Origin: DATMRF01 sp035566435
GTDB taxonomy: Bacteria; Verrucomicrobiota; Verrucomicrobiia; Limisphaerales; UBA8199
Direction of reading: 5' to 3'
Length of the DNA: 52,053 nt
Assembly (NCBI GenBank): GCA_035566435.1
Contig: DATMRF010000134.1
Coordinates: forward strand, 1-52,053
Below the pieces are notes generated by a model. It was not told the origin of the DNA. It made no database searches and saw only the letters and a program-made list of their open reading frames with translations. Both the position numbers and the translations under genes were made by a program. Below, one piece after another: positions 23,571-32,391 of the stretch. The stretch's first letter is position 1, and every line of letters begins with the position of its first letter.

Positions 23571-25094
23571 TCACTCCGCCTTCAGTATCTCGAAGCGCGC
23601 GCTGTTCCCGCTGACCAGGTTCACCAGCACCCCCTTCTTCAGGTCGGCTTTCTTCAAGGCCTCCCGGAATTGTTTGGGACTGTCGGTGGGTTGCTGGTTC
23701 ACTGACGTGATGACGTCGCCGGGCTTGAGGCCCTTGCGGGCGCCCGGTGAGTCTTTTTCGACCGAGGCCACCAGCACACCTTCAGCCGCATCCACGCCGA
23801 ATTGCGCGGCGAGTTCCTTCGTCAGCGCCTGGACCCCAATCCCCAAGGCCGCCGAGTCGGCTTCCGGCGCCGGCGACGCCTTCGTCTTGGTGACGGTTGC
23901 AGCCGGCTCAATCCATTCGGCAGGGCTGATCTTGACCTGAAGCGATTTGCCTTTGCGGAAAACATCAAGGACCACCGGCTGGCCGATTTTCTTGCCGCGA
24001 ATCACGTTCCGGAGTTGCTGCGCCGTCGTCACGCGGCTCCCATCCACGGCCGTAATGACGTCCGTAGGTTTGAGGTCGGATTTGGCGGCGGGCCCGTTCG
24101 GCATGATCGTCCGAACCACCACCCCATCGTCGATGCCCGTGATGAACTCGCGCAGGTCCGGGTCGTCGCGAAAGCCCGCGATGGCGACACCAAGCCACGG
24201 CCGCGTGAATTTGCCCCGCGCAATAAGCTGCTCGGAAACCTCCCGCGCCAGGTTGCTGGGGATCGCAAAACCGATGCCCGAGTGCAGCCCCTCAATCAGT
24301 GTGTTGATGCCGATCACTTCGCCTTCAATATTGACCAGCGGTCCCCCGCTGTTTCCGGGATTGATGAGCGCATCGGTCTGGATGAAATCCTGGTCCATCG
24401 ATGCCCCCTCGGGGCCGTCGATAATCCGCGAGCGACCCTTCGCGCTAACGTGCCCAAAGGTGACGCTGTAATCCAGGCTGAAAGGCGCGCCAATCGCCAC
24501 CGTGAATTCGCCGACCCGCACCTGACTCGAATCCGCCAGCCTGGCCGCGGGCAGCCCGTGGCTATCTACTTTGATGACCGCCAGGTCCGATTGCGGATCC
24601 ACCCCGCGAACGATGGCCTTCAACGTGTGGCCATCCCGGAGCTGGACGTCGATGCTGTCCGCCTCCTCAACCACATGAGCGTTCGTCAGGATGTAGCCGT
24701 CCTCGCGCAAAATCAGCCCCGAGCCCTTGCCCATCGTTTGTTCCGGCCGGCGCCGTAACTGCTCGTGAAACCGCCGCAAAAACCCCGGCGGCAAATTGTC
24801 GAAAGCACCCTCGTCCCCGTTGTCCTCGCTCGCAGCGGGTGTGGCCTTCTGGACGACGTTGATCACGACCACACTCGGCGACACCTTCGCGGCCACGTCG
24901 ATAAACGCCTGGTTGAGCTGCCGCGCCAGGTCGAGATTGGATGCCGCGTCTCTCCCCACCACCGGCGACGCGCCGACCACCAGCGCCAATACCATGACGC
25001 GCCAACCTCCCGGCGGTCCCCCGGGTAACGACGCTGTTCCCAGCGTCCCCGGCGTTTTCAGCCACGCGGCCAAACTGAAATTCAATGTCTTCAT
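23571..25094 (-). CDS. degP: DegP/HtrA (Do) family serine protease
   Basis: 507 residues, exported. It combines protease and chaperone roles for misfolded envelope proteins. Hydrophobic export segment at about 32-44. The trypsin-like triad is His140 (ILTNAHVVEE), Asp170 (DPQSDLAVI) and Ser249 (NPGNSGGPLV). Two PDZ domains follow at about 290-385 (LGVAIAGF..GVVVRTIMPNGPA) and 415-500 (GVQALTKELAAQFGV..LKPGDVITSVNQ). Length and layout match DegP/DegQ/MucD. It is transcribed away from der, so 25095-25222 holds both promoters. No sigma-E type operator recognised. Confidence 0.95.
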   Translation of the reverse strand: MKTLNFSLAAWLKTPGTLGTASLPGGPPGGWRVMVLALVVGASPVVGRDAASNLDLARQLNQAFIDVAAKVSPSVVVINVVQKATPAASEDNGDEGAFDNLPPGFLRRFHEQLRRRPEQTMGKGSGLILREDGYILTNAHVVEEADSIDVQLRDGHTLKAIVRGVDPQSDLAVIKVDSHGLPAARLADSSQVRVGEFTVAIGAPFSLDYSVTFGHVSAKGRSRIIDGPEGASMDQDFIQTDALINPGNSGGPLVNIEGEVIGINTLIEGLHSGIGFAIPSNLAREVSEQLIARGKFTRPWLGVAIAGFRDDPDLREFITGIDDGVVVRTIMPNGPAAKSDLKPTDVITAVDGSRVTTAQQLRNVIRGKKIGQPVVLDVFRKGKSLQVKISPAEWIEPAATVTKTKASPAPEADSAALGIGVQALTKELAAQFGVDAAEGVLVASVEKDSPGARKGLKPGDVITSVNQQPTDSPKQFREALKKADLKKGVLVNLVSGNSARFEILKAE

Positions 25095-25222
25095 AAATCA
25101 ACTCGAGCCCGACGTCCCGGCCCCACAGTTTGCCGCAACATAGACCCCCTTTACCCCTTGCGCTACCAAATCGCGGCGCCAATCCTTTTGCCTTTCGGAT
25201 TGGACTGGCTCATTCTGAGTAC

Positions 25223-26749
25223 ATGTCAGGTTTGATTGCCATAGTCGGTCGCCCGAACGTCGGAAAGTCGGCCCTCTTCAACCGCATTGTCGGCCGGCGC
25301 ATCGCCATCGTTCACGATCAGCCAGGCGTCACCCGCGACCGTGTCACCGCCGAAGCTGAGTGGCGCGGCCGCCCCTTTACCCTCGTCGATACCGGCGGCA
25401 TCGGGCTCCTCCGCCGCGAAAAGGCCGAGGATGTCATCTCGCGCGCCGCCCTCGAGCAGGTCGAACTGGCCATCCAGGCCGCCAACGTCATCATCCTCGT
25501 CGTGGATGTCCAGGAGGGCGTCGTAGCCCTCGACCGCGAAGCGGCTGCCCGGCTCCGCCACAGCGGCAAACCCGTCGTGGTGGCGGTCAACAAGGTGGAC
25601 ACCGGCAAAGCCGAACCCGGAGCCCTTGAGTTCGCCGCGCTTGGCTTCGAAAAAGTGCTCCCCGTAAGCGCCATCCACGGCGAAGGCATTGAGCCGCTCG
25701 TGGACGCCGCCGCCGCCCTCCTGCCAGTCGAAAGTGTTGACACAGGCGGGGCGGCGGGCGAGGAAGCCACCGGCGCCTCGCCGGAAGACCCGCGGCCTTC
25801 AGCCCTGCGCCTCGCCATCATTGGCCGCCCAAACGTCGGCAAATCCTCCATCATTAACGCCCTCACCCGCTCGGCCCGCGTCATCGTCACCCCCATCCCC
25901 GGCACCACCCGCGACGCCGTCGATGTCCCCTTCGAAGTTGACACCGACGGCGTCAGGCAATCCTATGTCCTCATCGACACCGCCGGCATGCGCAAGACCC
26001 GGCGCATCGACGATTCCATCGAGTTTTTCAGCGTCAAACGCGCCGAAGATTCCATCGCCCGTTGCGATATCGCCATCCTCGTCCTCGATGCCGAGGCCGG
26101 CATTACCGAACAAGACAAGAAAGTCGCCGACAAAATCGTTTCCGAGCGCAAGGCCTGCATCGTCGTCGTCAATAAATGGGACCTCATGGACCCCAGCGTC
26201 CGCCAGGCCCGCGAGGACGAAATCCGGCGCCGGACCCTAAAGGAAAATCGCCGCGCCCCGCGCCTCATGACCACTCTGTCCGAGTTCGGCGAGTGGGTCC
26301 AGGAACACCTCTTCTTCCTGGATTACGCACCCGTCATCTTCACCTCGGCCCTCTCCGGCTTCAACCTGGACCGCTTGCTCGAAGCGGTTCGCTATGTCGC
26401 CGCCCAACTGCGCCAGAAAGTTCCCACGGCCATCCTCAACCGCACCTTGCAGGATGCCGTCGAGCGCCGTCAGCCTGTCAGCTCCCACGGCCACCGCCTC
26501 AAGTTCTTTTACGCCACCCAGATACGCCTCGCCCCTCCCACCTTCCTCCTCTTCGTCAACCGCAGCGAGCTCTTCTCGGACCAGTATAAAAAATACCTCG
26601 CCGGCCAGATGCGCCGCGCCTTTGGCTACGAAGGTTGCCCCGTCATCCTCGTCCCCAAAACCAGGCCCAAAACCATCGAACCGGTCCGCAAACCGCGCCC
26701 GAACAAGCTCCGGTCACGCCTCGGCTCCCAGTTCTTTCATGAGCCATAA
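25223..26749 (+). CDS. der: Ribosome-associated GTPase Der (EngA)
   Basis: 508 residues from the ATG at 25223, chosen because MSGLIAIVGRPNVGKS is the usual start; the frame is open upstream but without homology. Two tandem GTPase domains: P-loops GRPNVGKSALFN (about 8-19) and GRPNVGKSSIIN (about 203-214), with DTGG / DTAG switch motifs and NKVD / NKWD specificity motifs. A KH-like domain at the C-terminus ends with RPNKLRSRLGS. Der is essential for 50S subunit maturation. Codons strongly favour C in the third position, as in nrdJ downstream. Confidence 0.97.
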   Translation: MSGLIAIVGRPNVGKSALFNRIVGRRIAIVHDQPGVTRDRVTAEAEWRGRPFTLVDTGGIGLLRREKAEDVISRAALEQVELAIQAANVIILVVDVQEGVVALDREAAARLRHSGKPVVVAVNKVDTGKAEPGALEFAALGFEKVLPVSAIHGEGIEPLVDAAAALLPVESVDTGGAAGEEATGASPEDPRPSALRLAIIGRPNVGKSSIINALTRSARVIVTPIPGTTRDAVDVPFEVDTDGVRQSYVLIDTAGMRKTRRIDDSIEFFSVKRAEDSIARCDIAILVLDAEAGITEQDKKVADKIVSERKACIVVVNKWDLMDPSVRQAREDEIRRRTLKENRRAPRLMTTLSEFGEWVQEHLFFLDYAPVIFTSALSGFNLDRLLEAVRYVAAQLRQKVPTAILNRTLQDAVERRQPVSSHGHRLKFFYATQIRLAPPTFLLFVNRSELFSDQYKKYLAGQMRRAFGYEGCPVILVPKTRPKTIEPVRKPRPNKLRSRLGSQFFHEP

Positions 26750-26855
26750 TCTCTCCCCGCTGATAAGTTTCCAAAACTGATTTTTAAAACCCCGTTTTCC
26801 AGTGCATTTCGCCAACAAATATCGTTTGCGTAAATTTTTTGAAAATTTTCTTGCT

Positions 26856-26903
26856 CCCCTATATGTGGGGTGTAGGCTTGCAACGTTCCCCTACTAATTG
26901 GGG
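26856..26903 (+). promoter_or_regulatory. Candidate tandem NrdR boxes upstream of nrdJ
   Basis: Two palindromes, CCCCTATATGTGGGG (26856-26870) and CCCCTACTAATTGGGG (26888-26903), have centres 32-33 bp apart, close to three helical turns. NrdR repressors bind pairs of about 16-bp palindromes with an AT-rich centre at such spacing in front of ribonucleotide reductase genes. They lie about 140-185 bp before nrdJ, after AT-rich DNA. RNA hairpins are an alternative. Confidence 0.5.
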
Positions 26904-26907
26904 TTCC

Positions 26908-26928
26908 GGGGCCTCCGCAAGAGGCCCC
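26908..26928 (+). other. Perfect 8-bp leader hairpin before nrdJ
   Basis: GGGGCCTC-CGCAA-GAGGCCCC immediately follows the paired palindromes. It is not followed by a T-run, so it is probably not a terminator. It could be a leader hairpin or the end of a structured 5' region. No cobalamin-riboswitch core was recognised. Confidence 0.4.
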
Positions 26929-27040
26929 AATATTTCGCACCAACGCGTGTTCTTAGTAACAACCTAATCGACCGGATATTGCTTCCGATTAGCGTCGCCG
27001 AACCCAGGCGCCCGGTCGCATAACCACCAAAAGGAATACC

Positions 27041-30000
27041 ATGATAGACGTCAGTGAAGAAGTCGTCGCGTCCCAACCCCCCCGCCGCCGCGCCGCTGCC
27101 TCCCCCGCCGCCCGCATCACCCGCCGCGCCGAAGCCGGGTCCCACAAGGCCCTCACCATTGAGCGCACCTTCAGCCAGCCCGATGCCAACCCCTTCGACC
27201 AGGTCGAATGGGAACGCCGCACCGCCGAAATCACCGACGACGCCGGCAAGGTCATCTTCAAACAGGAAAATGTCGAGGTGCCCAGGTCCTGGTCCCAGCT
27301 CGCTACCAAGGTCGTTGTTTCCAAATACTTCTACGGCGAACAAGGCACCCCGGAGCGCGAAACCTCCGTACGCCAGCTCATCCACCGCATCTGCCGCACC
27401 ATTGCCGACTGGGGCGTCAAAGACGGCTACTTCTCCAAAGCCGCCGGCGAGGTCTTTTACAACGAGTTGACCTGGCTCTGCCTCCACCAATACGGCGCCT
27501 TTAACTCCCCCGTCTGGTTTAACGTCGGCCTCTACCACGAATACCGCGTCGGCAACCAGTCCAGCAAAGGCAACTGGTACTACAATCGCAAGACCGGCCA
27601 AACCGAGCGCGCCAAAACCCAATACGAGTTTCCCCAATGCAGCGCCTGCTTCATTCAATCCGTCGATGACAACATGGAGTCCATCATGCACCTCGCCCAC
27701 AGCGAGGCCATGCTCTTCAAGTTCGGCTCCGGCACCGGCACCGACCTCTCACCCATCCGTTCCAGCAAGGAAAAACTCAGCGGCGGCGGCCGCCCCAGCG
27801 GGCCACTCTCCTTCCTCAAGGTCTATGACCAGGTCGCCAACGTCGTCAAGTCCGGCGGCAAAACCCGTCGAGCCGCCAAGATGAACACCCTCAGGGATTG
27901 GCACGGCGATATTGAGGAATTCATCGACGCCAAGCAAAAAGAGGAGAAAAAGGCCTGGGCCCTCATCGAACAGGGCTACGACGGCTCCTATAATGGCGAC
28001 GCCTATGGCAGCGTCATGTACCAAAACGAAAACCTCTCCGTTCGCATCAGCGACGAATTCATGCAGGCCGCCCTCGAAGGCAAAGAATGGTGGACCCGCT
28101 CCGTCACCAGCGGTCAGCCCCTCCACAAGAAAGACGCCAGCACCCTCTTGACCAAGATAGCCGAAGGCACTTGGATTTGCGGCGACCCGGGCATGCAATA
28201 TGACGGCGCTATCCAGAAATGGCATACCTGCAAAGGCACCGAGCCCATCCACTCTACCAACCCGTGCTCGGAATACGTTTTCCTCAACAATACCGCCTGC
28301 AACCTCGCCTCCCTCAACCTCATGAAATTCAAGCGCGAGGATGGCACCTTCGATGTCGAACGCTTTAAAGCCGCCGTGCGCATCTTCATTACCGCCCAGG
28401 AAATCCTGGTCGATAATGCCAGCTACCCCACCCCGCACATCGCCGAGAACTCCCACATTTACCGCACCCTGGGCCTCGGTTACGCCAATCTCGGCTCCCT
28501 GATCATGAGCTATGGCCTGCCCTACGACTCCAACGAAGGCCGTGCCCTCGCCGGCGCCCTCACCGCCATCATGACCGGCCACTCCTACGAGCAGTCCGCG
28601 GAAATCGCCGGCGTCATGGGCGCCTTCAAGGGCTACCGCGATGCCCATTGCGCCCACGTTCCCAACCCCGTCGCGCCCGACAACGTCGCATCCATGCTCG
28701 CCGTCATTAAGCAGCATCGCGACGCCGTCGAAGCGATCCAGCCCAGCGAAGATTTTAATTATCTGAAAGAAGAGGCACGCAAAGCCTGGGACGGCGCCCT
28801 CGAACGCGGGCGCGCCACCGGCTACCGCAACGCCCAGGTCACCGTCCTCGCCCCCACCGGCACTATTGCCTTCCTCATGGATTGCGACACCACCGGTATC
28901 GAACCCGACATCGCCCTCGTGAAATACAAGTTGCTCGCAGGCGGCGGCTTGCTCAAAATCGTCAACCGCACCGTGCCCGAGGGTCTCCGCCGCCTCGGTT
29001 ATACCCCGCAACATGTCGAAACAATCGTCGCCCACATCGAAAAGTTCGACACCATCGAAGACGTCGAGGAAAACGGCCGGACCGTCCACAGCGGCCTCAA
29101 GCCCGCTCATCTGCCCGTCTTCGATTGCGCCTTCAAACCCTATCGCGGACGCCGCAGCATCCAATCCCTCGCCCACCTCAAGATGATGGGCGCCGCCCAG
29201 CCCTTCATCAGCGGCGCCATCTCCAAAACCGTCAACATGCCCAAAGACAGCACCGTCGAGGACATCCGCGACGCCTACGTCCAGGCCTGGAAGATGGGCC
29301 TCAAATGCGTCGCCATTTACCGCGACGGCTCAAAACGCTCCCAACCCCTCAACACCAGGCGCACCAATGAAGGTGGCGACAAAGCCGCCCAGGCCGGCGT
29401 CCTCGATGCTCGCCTTAAAGAGCTCGAAGCCGAGGTCGGCCATTTGCGCGAGCAGAGCGGCAAGGCCCTGCGCCGCCGCCTGCTCGACACCCGCAAATCC
29501 ATCACCCACAAATTCGACATCGCGGGCCACGAAGGTTACCTCACCGTCGGCCTGTTTGCCGACGACCAGCCGGGCGAACTCTTCATTACCATGGCCAAGG
29601 AAGGCTCGACCATCGGCGGCTTGATGGACGGCATCGGCACCCTCACTAGCCTGGCGCTCCAGTACGGCGTCCCGCTCGAAGCCTTGGTTCGCAAATTCGC
29701 CCACGTCCGTTTCGAACCTTCGGGCTTTACCAAGAATGCCGATATTCGCAATGCCGCTTCCATCACCGATTACGTGTTCCGCTGGATGGCCTTCCAGTTC
29801 ATTCCTGGCTACCGTGAAGAGCATTCCGTCAACCGCAACCAGCCCGAGTTGGCCATTCCCGGTCTGCTCGAGGCGGAAAGAAAGAAAGTCAACCGGCCGG
29901 TGCCCGAGCTGGCGCTCGCGGAAGACACCGACCTGCTTGAGGCCGCCCACACCGCTCCTTCAAATGGCGCCGCGAAGCCAAGCGCCGGGCGCACCATCAA

Positions 30001-30130
30001 GACTCTGAGCGATTCAGTGGCTCATTTTCAGCAAGACGCCCCCACCTGCCCTAGTTGCGGCCACGTCACCGTGCGCAACGGCGCCTGCTACAAGTGTCTC
30101 AACTGCGGCGAAAGCCTAGGCTGCTCGTAA
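27041..30130 (+). CDS. nrdJ: Adenosylcobalamin-dependent (class II) ribonucleotide reductase
   Basis: 1029 residues. Reduces ribonucleotides to deoxyribonucleotides using B12 to generate a thiyl radical, with or without oxygen. Good Shine-Dalgarno (AAAAGGAA) before the ATG. A low-complexity basic N-terminus (about 12-40) precedes the ten-stranded barrel: QCSACF (Cys200, Cys203), finger-loop motif NPCSE (Asn407, Cys409, Glu411) and CNLASLNL, then LAPTGTIAF. A linker leads to a domain at about 820-970 (LTVGLFADDQPGELFITMAK, the TSCPD-like part) and a C-terminal Cys cluster (CPSC at 1003-1006, CYKC, CGESLGC) that reduces the active site. No separate small subunit is needed, and no thioredoxin gene is adjacent. 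Confidence 0.96.
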   Translation: MIDVSEEVVASQPPRRRAAASPAARITRRAEAGSHKALTIERTFSQPDANPFDQVEWERRTAEITDDAGKVIFKQENVEVPRSWSQLATKVVVSKYFYGEQGTPERETSVRQLIHRICRTIADWGVKDGYFSKAAGEVFYNELTWLCLHQYGAFNSPVWFNVGLYHEYRVGNQSSKGNWYYNRKTGQTERAKTQYEFPQCSACFIQSVDDNMESIMHLAHSEAMLFKFGSGTGTDLSPIRSSKEKLSGGGRPSGPLSFLKVYDQVANVVKSGGKTRRAAKMNTLRDWHGDIEEFIDAKQKEEKKAWALIEQGYDGSYNGDAYGSVMYQNENLSVRISDEFMQAALEGKEWWTRSVTSGQPLHKKDASTLLTKIAEGTWICGDPGMQYDGAIQKWHTCKGTEPIHSTNPCSEYVFLNNTACNLASLNLMKFKREDGTFDVERFKAAVRIFITAQEILVDNASYPTPHIAENSHIYRTLGLGYANLGSLIMSYGLPYDSNEGRALAGALTAIMTGHSYEQSAEIAGVMGAFKGYRDAHCAHVPNPVAPDNVASMLAVIKQHRDAVEAIQPSEDFNYLKEEARKAWDGALERGRATGYRNAQVTVLAPTGTIAFLMDCDTTGIEPDIALVKYKLLAGGGLLKIVNRTVPEGLRRLGYTPQHVETIVAHIEKFDTIEDVEENGRTVHSGLKPAHLPVFDCAFKPYRGRRSIQSLAHLKMMGAAQPFISGAISKTVNMPKDSTVEDIRDAYVQAWKMGLKCVAIYRDGSKRSQPLNTRRTNEGGDKAAQAGVLDARLKELEAEVGHLREQSGKALRRRLLDTRKSITHKFDIAGHEGYLTVGLFADDQPGELFITMAKEGSTIGGLMDGIGTLTSLALQYGVPLEALVRKFAHVRFEPSGFTKNADIRNAASITDYVFRWMAFQFIPGYREEHSVNRNQPELAIPGLLEAERKKVNRPVPELALAEDTDLLEAAHTAPSNGAAKPSAGRTIKTLSDSVAHFQQDAPTCPSCGHVTVRNGACYKCLNCGESLGCS

Positions 30131-30197
30131 GCTAACGGAAATGCACACCCGGGCCGGGAACGCCCTGCGGCTTCCCGGCCCGGACTTAATCCGCCCG

Positions 30198-30221
30198 GGA
30201 GGGCGAGCGTCCCCGCCAGCC
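30198..30221 (+). repeat. Dispersed GC-rich repeat, copy 3
   Basis: GGAGGGCGAGCGTCCCCGCC, same family as 22996 and 23531, between the convergent nrdJ and the secreted repeat protein. Confidence 0.55.
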
Positions 30222-30233
30222 TGAGTCCAAAAA

Positions 30234-31361
30234 TTATTTCTTGAGGCGGAACAGCTTTGACACACCGGAGAGATCGTTGGTTATCACGTAGCTCGTACCC
30301 ACGACGCTCGACCCGAGCGAGACCGCCGTCCAGGAAGCCGCGGACAGCGATGACGCACTTTCCAGCGTGAAGGCGGAAGCATTGGTGGGCCAGGAGAGAA
30401 TGATGTTGGTGGCACTGAGTCGAAAAACCAGCGTTGGCGGAACAGCCGGTGTTTGGAAAAACAGATAAGACGAATACCCACTGAACCCCGCGGCGCTGCT
30501 GGCCCGCATTTGCCACGCGTAACTGCGGGAAGCCGCCAGAGTCCCGGAAGGGAGCGCGAACGAAGTGACATTGCCGACGCTATCATTCGAGTAAATGTAC
30601 GCATGCCCCGCGAAATCATAAACATACATGCCATAACCCGTCGCGCCGCTCGATGCGCTCCACGTCAATGTCGGTGTGAGCGTCGTGATCGTCGGGCCGG
30701 GACTTGTGACCGTGCCCGGCGAAATCAGCGCCGGCACCGGCGGTGGCGGAGTTTGCACCTGAAAATAAAGCGGATTCGACGAATCGCTGATACCCACGCT
30801 GTCCTGCGCCTTGAGAATCCAGTAATAGCTGTGGCCCACCGTCAGATATCCTCCCGGCAAAGAGAACGAAGTGACGTTGCCCAAACTGTCGTTGTAGTAG
30901 ATCGTGTAGCCTCCAATCGTGAGATCGACCACATAGATGATGTAATTCGTTGCCCCGCGGTCCGCGTTCCAGCTAAACGTCGGCGTGAGCGTGGTCACCC
31001 CGGGCCCCGGAACCGTTAACGCCCCTGGCGACGCCAAAACCGGCGCCGATGGCACGATGGACGTAAGGAAATCCTGTTGCACCCAACCGCTCGACCCGAG
31101 ATCGAAGCTGATGTTCCACCAGAGATATATCACGCCGCTGAGCGTCGCGATTTGGGGGCCGCTCATGGCCACCCCAAGGCTTCCCGTCGCTTGCGTTCCC
31201 AACTTGCCCGCACCCGGCATTTGGTACACAATCACGCCGCCGGTCGTCTGGATCCGGTCGCCAACGCTCAAACCTAGCGCCGAAAGCGCCCCCACTGGAA
31301 AGCTGACCCACAACAAGAGCAACCCCGAGTGGCGTACCGTCCATCGTTTGAGACCATTCAT
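30234..31361 (-). CDS. Secreted protein with tandem fibronectin-like modules
   Basis: 375 residues with a signal peptide (LLLLWVSFPVGALSALG). A short SH3-like domain (about 33-95: VGDRIQTTGGVIVYQMPGAG, IATLSGVIYLWWNISFD) is followed by two near-identical beta-sandwich modules (LTVPGPGVTTLTPTFSWNA and VTSPGPTITTLTPTLTWSA), each with YNDS/SNDSxGNVTSF. The end (LSWPTNASAFTLESASSLS, LFRLKK) is a C-terminal module widespread in verrucomicrobial secreted proteins. A binding or adhesion role is likely. No catalytic residues seen. Confidence 0.8.
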   Translation of the reverse strand: MNGLKRWTVRHSGLLLLWVSFPVGALSALGLSVGDRIQTTGGVIVYQMPGAGKLGTQATGSLGVAMSGPQIATLSGVIYLWWNISFDLGSSGWVQQDFLTSIVPSAPVLASPGALTVPGPGVTTLTPTFSWNADRGATNYIIYVVDLTIGGYTIYYNDSLGNVTSFSLPGGYLTVGHSYYWILKAQDSVGISDSSNPLYFQVQTPPPPVPALISPGTVTSPGPTITTLTPTLTWSASSGATGYGMYVYDFAGHAYIYSNDSVGNVTSFALPSGTLAASRSYAWQMRASSAAGFSGYSSYLFFQTPAVPPTLVFRLSATNIILSWPTNASAFTLESASSLSAASWTAVSLGSSVVGTSYVITNDLSGVSKLFRLKK

Positions 31362-31495
31362 CGTTCCCGACTCCGCAGTTTCGCATTCATTGTGAGGACC
31401 CCTGCCCCGCAGTCAAGCACCCAAAGCGCCCAACGCCGTTAGCCTGGCGCCTTGCCCCTTGCGCCCCGCGCCGCGCGCCCTCTATCCTGTTGTAG

Positions 31496-32179
31496 ATGAA
31501 CAACAATACGAAGACCACGTTTATCAAAGAAGACCCCTGGCGCATCTTTCGCATCATGGCCGAGTTCGTCGATTCGTTCGAAACCTTGTCGCAGGTCGGG
31601 CCCGCCGTGACCGTCTTCGGGTCGGCGCGTGTCTCGCCCAGCAATCCCTGCTACAAGGCGGCGGTCGAGCTGGCCAAAGGATTGGCCAAGCACAACCTGG
31701 CCATTATTACCGGCGGCGGCCCGGGCATCATGGAAGCCGCCAACAAGGGCGCCGCGCTCGCTAAAGGCAGGTCCGTCGGCCTGAATATCGAATTGCCGCG
31801 CGAGCAAAGTGGAAACCGATACGCCAATATTCCCATCCATTTTCATTATTTCTTCTCGCGCAAGGTGTGCTTCGTCAAATACAGCCTTGGTTTCGTGTTC
31901 ATGCCCGGGGGCTTTGGCACCCTGGATGAGTTTTTCGAGGTCCTGACCCTCGTCCAGACTGAGCGGATCCCGGAATTTCCGTTAATTCTTTTCGGCAAGA
32001 ACCACTGGAAGGGGCTGCTGCGCTGGATGAAAGAGCGCGTAGAGGGTTCGAAGCTCATCAGTCCCGGCGACCTGGACCTCGTGAAGTTAACCGATAAGCC
32101 TCAGGAAGTGGTCGATATCGTCATGGATTACGAGCGCCGCGTCGGTCCGCCAGACATCGTTCCGAAGGCGTTCGCTTGA
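31496..32179 (+). CDS. LOG family protein (TIGR00730-type nucleotide phosphoribohydrolase)
   Basis: 227 residues with a Rossmann-like fold. The signature motifs are GGGPGIMEAANKGA (73-86) and PGGFGTLDEFFE (137-148), including the conserved Arg/Glu of PGGxGTxxE. LOG proteins cleave nucleoside 5'-monophosphates (cytokinin riboside monophosphate in plants, AMP-like substrates in bacteria). Many were misannotated as lysine decarboxylases. This longer form with an N-terminal helical extension (WRIFRIMAEFVDSFETL) belongs to the type II-like group. Exact substrate unknown. Confidence 0.9.
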   Translation: MNNNTKTTFIKEDPWRIFRIMAEFVDSFETLSQVGPAVTVFGSARVSPSNPCYKAAVELAKGLAKHNLAIITGGGPGIMEAANKGAALAKGRSVGLNIELPREQSGNRYANIPIHFHYFFSRKVCFVKYSLGFVFMPGGFGTLDEFFEVLTLVQTERIPEFPLILFGKNHWKGLLRWMKERVEGSKLISPGDLDLVKLTDKPQEVVDIVMDYERRVGPPDIVPKAFA

Positions 32180-32207
32180 GAATTGAGAAACCGGCTCGGT
32201 GGCGAGC

Positions 32208-32339
32208 TTATTGGTCGCCTTTGGCCCCGGCGTTCTTTTTGGTGGCCAGACTGGCGGCGGGTTGGGTCGGCTTCAACTTTCCGTTGAACAGGATCTCCTG
32301 CATGGTGAAATCCGCGCCGTAGTACACACGGTTGAGCAT
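32208..32339 (-). pseudogene. Possible tail of a decayed gene
   Basis: A 43-codon frame (MLNRVYYGADFTMQEILFNG and onward, ending AGAKGDQ) reads like a natural C-terminus, with a basic, Ala/Thr-rich end. The frame is open further upstream (GTSSIQSAFR) but runs into the M16 peptidase gene on the other strand, where a complete gene cannot fit. It may be a remnant or a small protein. No family recognised. Confidence 0.3.
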
Positions 32340-32391
32340 ACGAAATGCCGACTGGATACTTGAGGTCCCGCTGCTATGGTGAGCACAGCCA

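Noticed and set aside
23802..24758. 318-codon frame antisense to the HtrA protease
   Set aside because: Catalytic triad and PDZ domains are on the minus strand; this is a shadow rich in Arg and Asp.
25130..25222. N-terminal extension of Der
   Set aside because: The GTPase fold begins at MSGLIAIVGRPN; the extra residues lack homology and would overlap the shared promoter region with HtrA.
26820..27040. Cobalamin riboswitch upstream of the B12-dependent reductase
   Set aside because: No B12-box core was recognised; the paired palindromes fit NrdR boxes better.
27749..29176. 475-codon open frame antisense to nrdJ
   Set aside because: nrdJ uses mostly C-ending codons, which keeps the opposite frame open. 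The translation is Gly/Val/Ala-rich without any domain.
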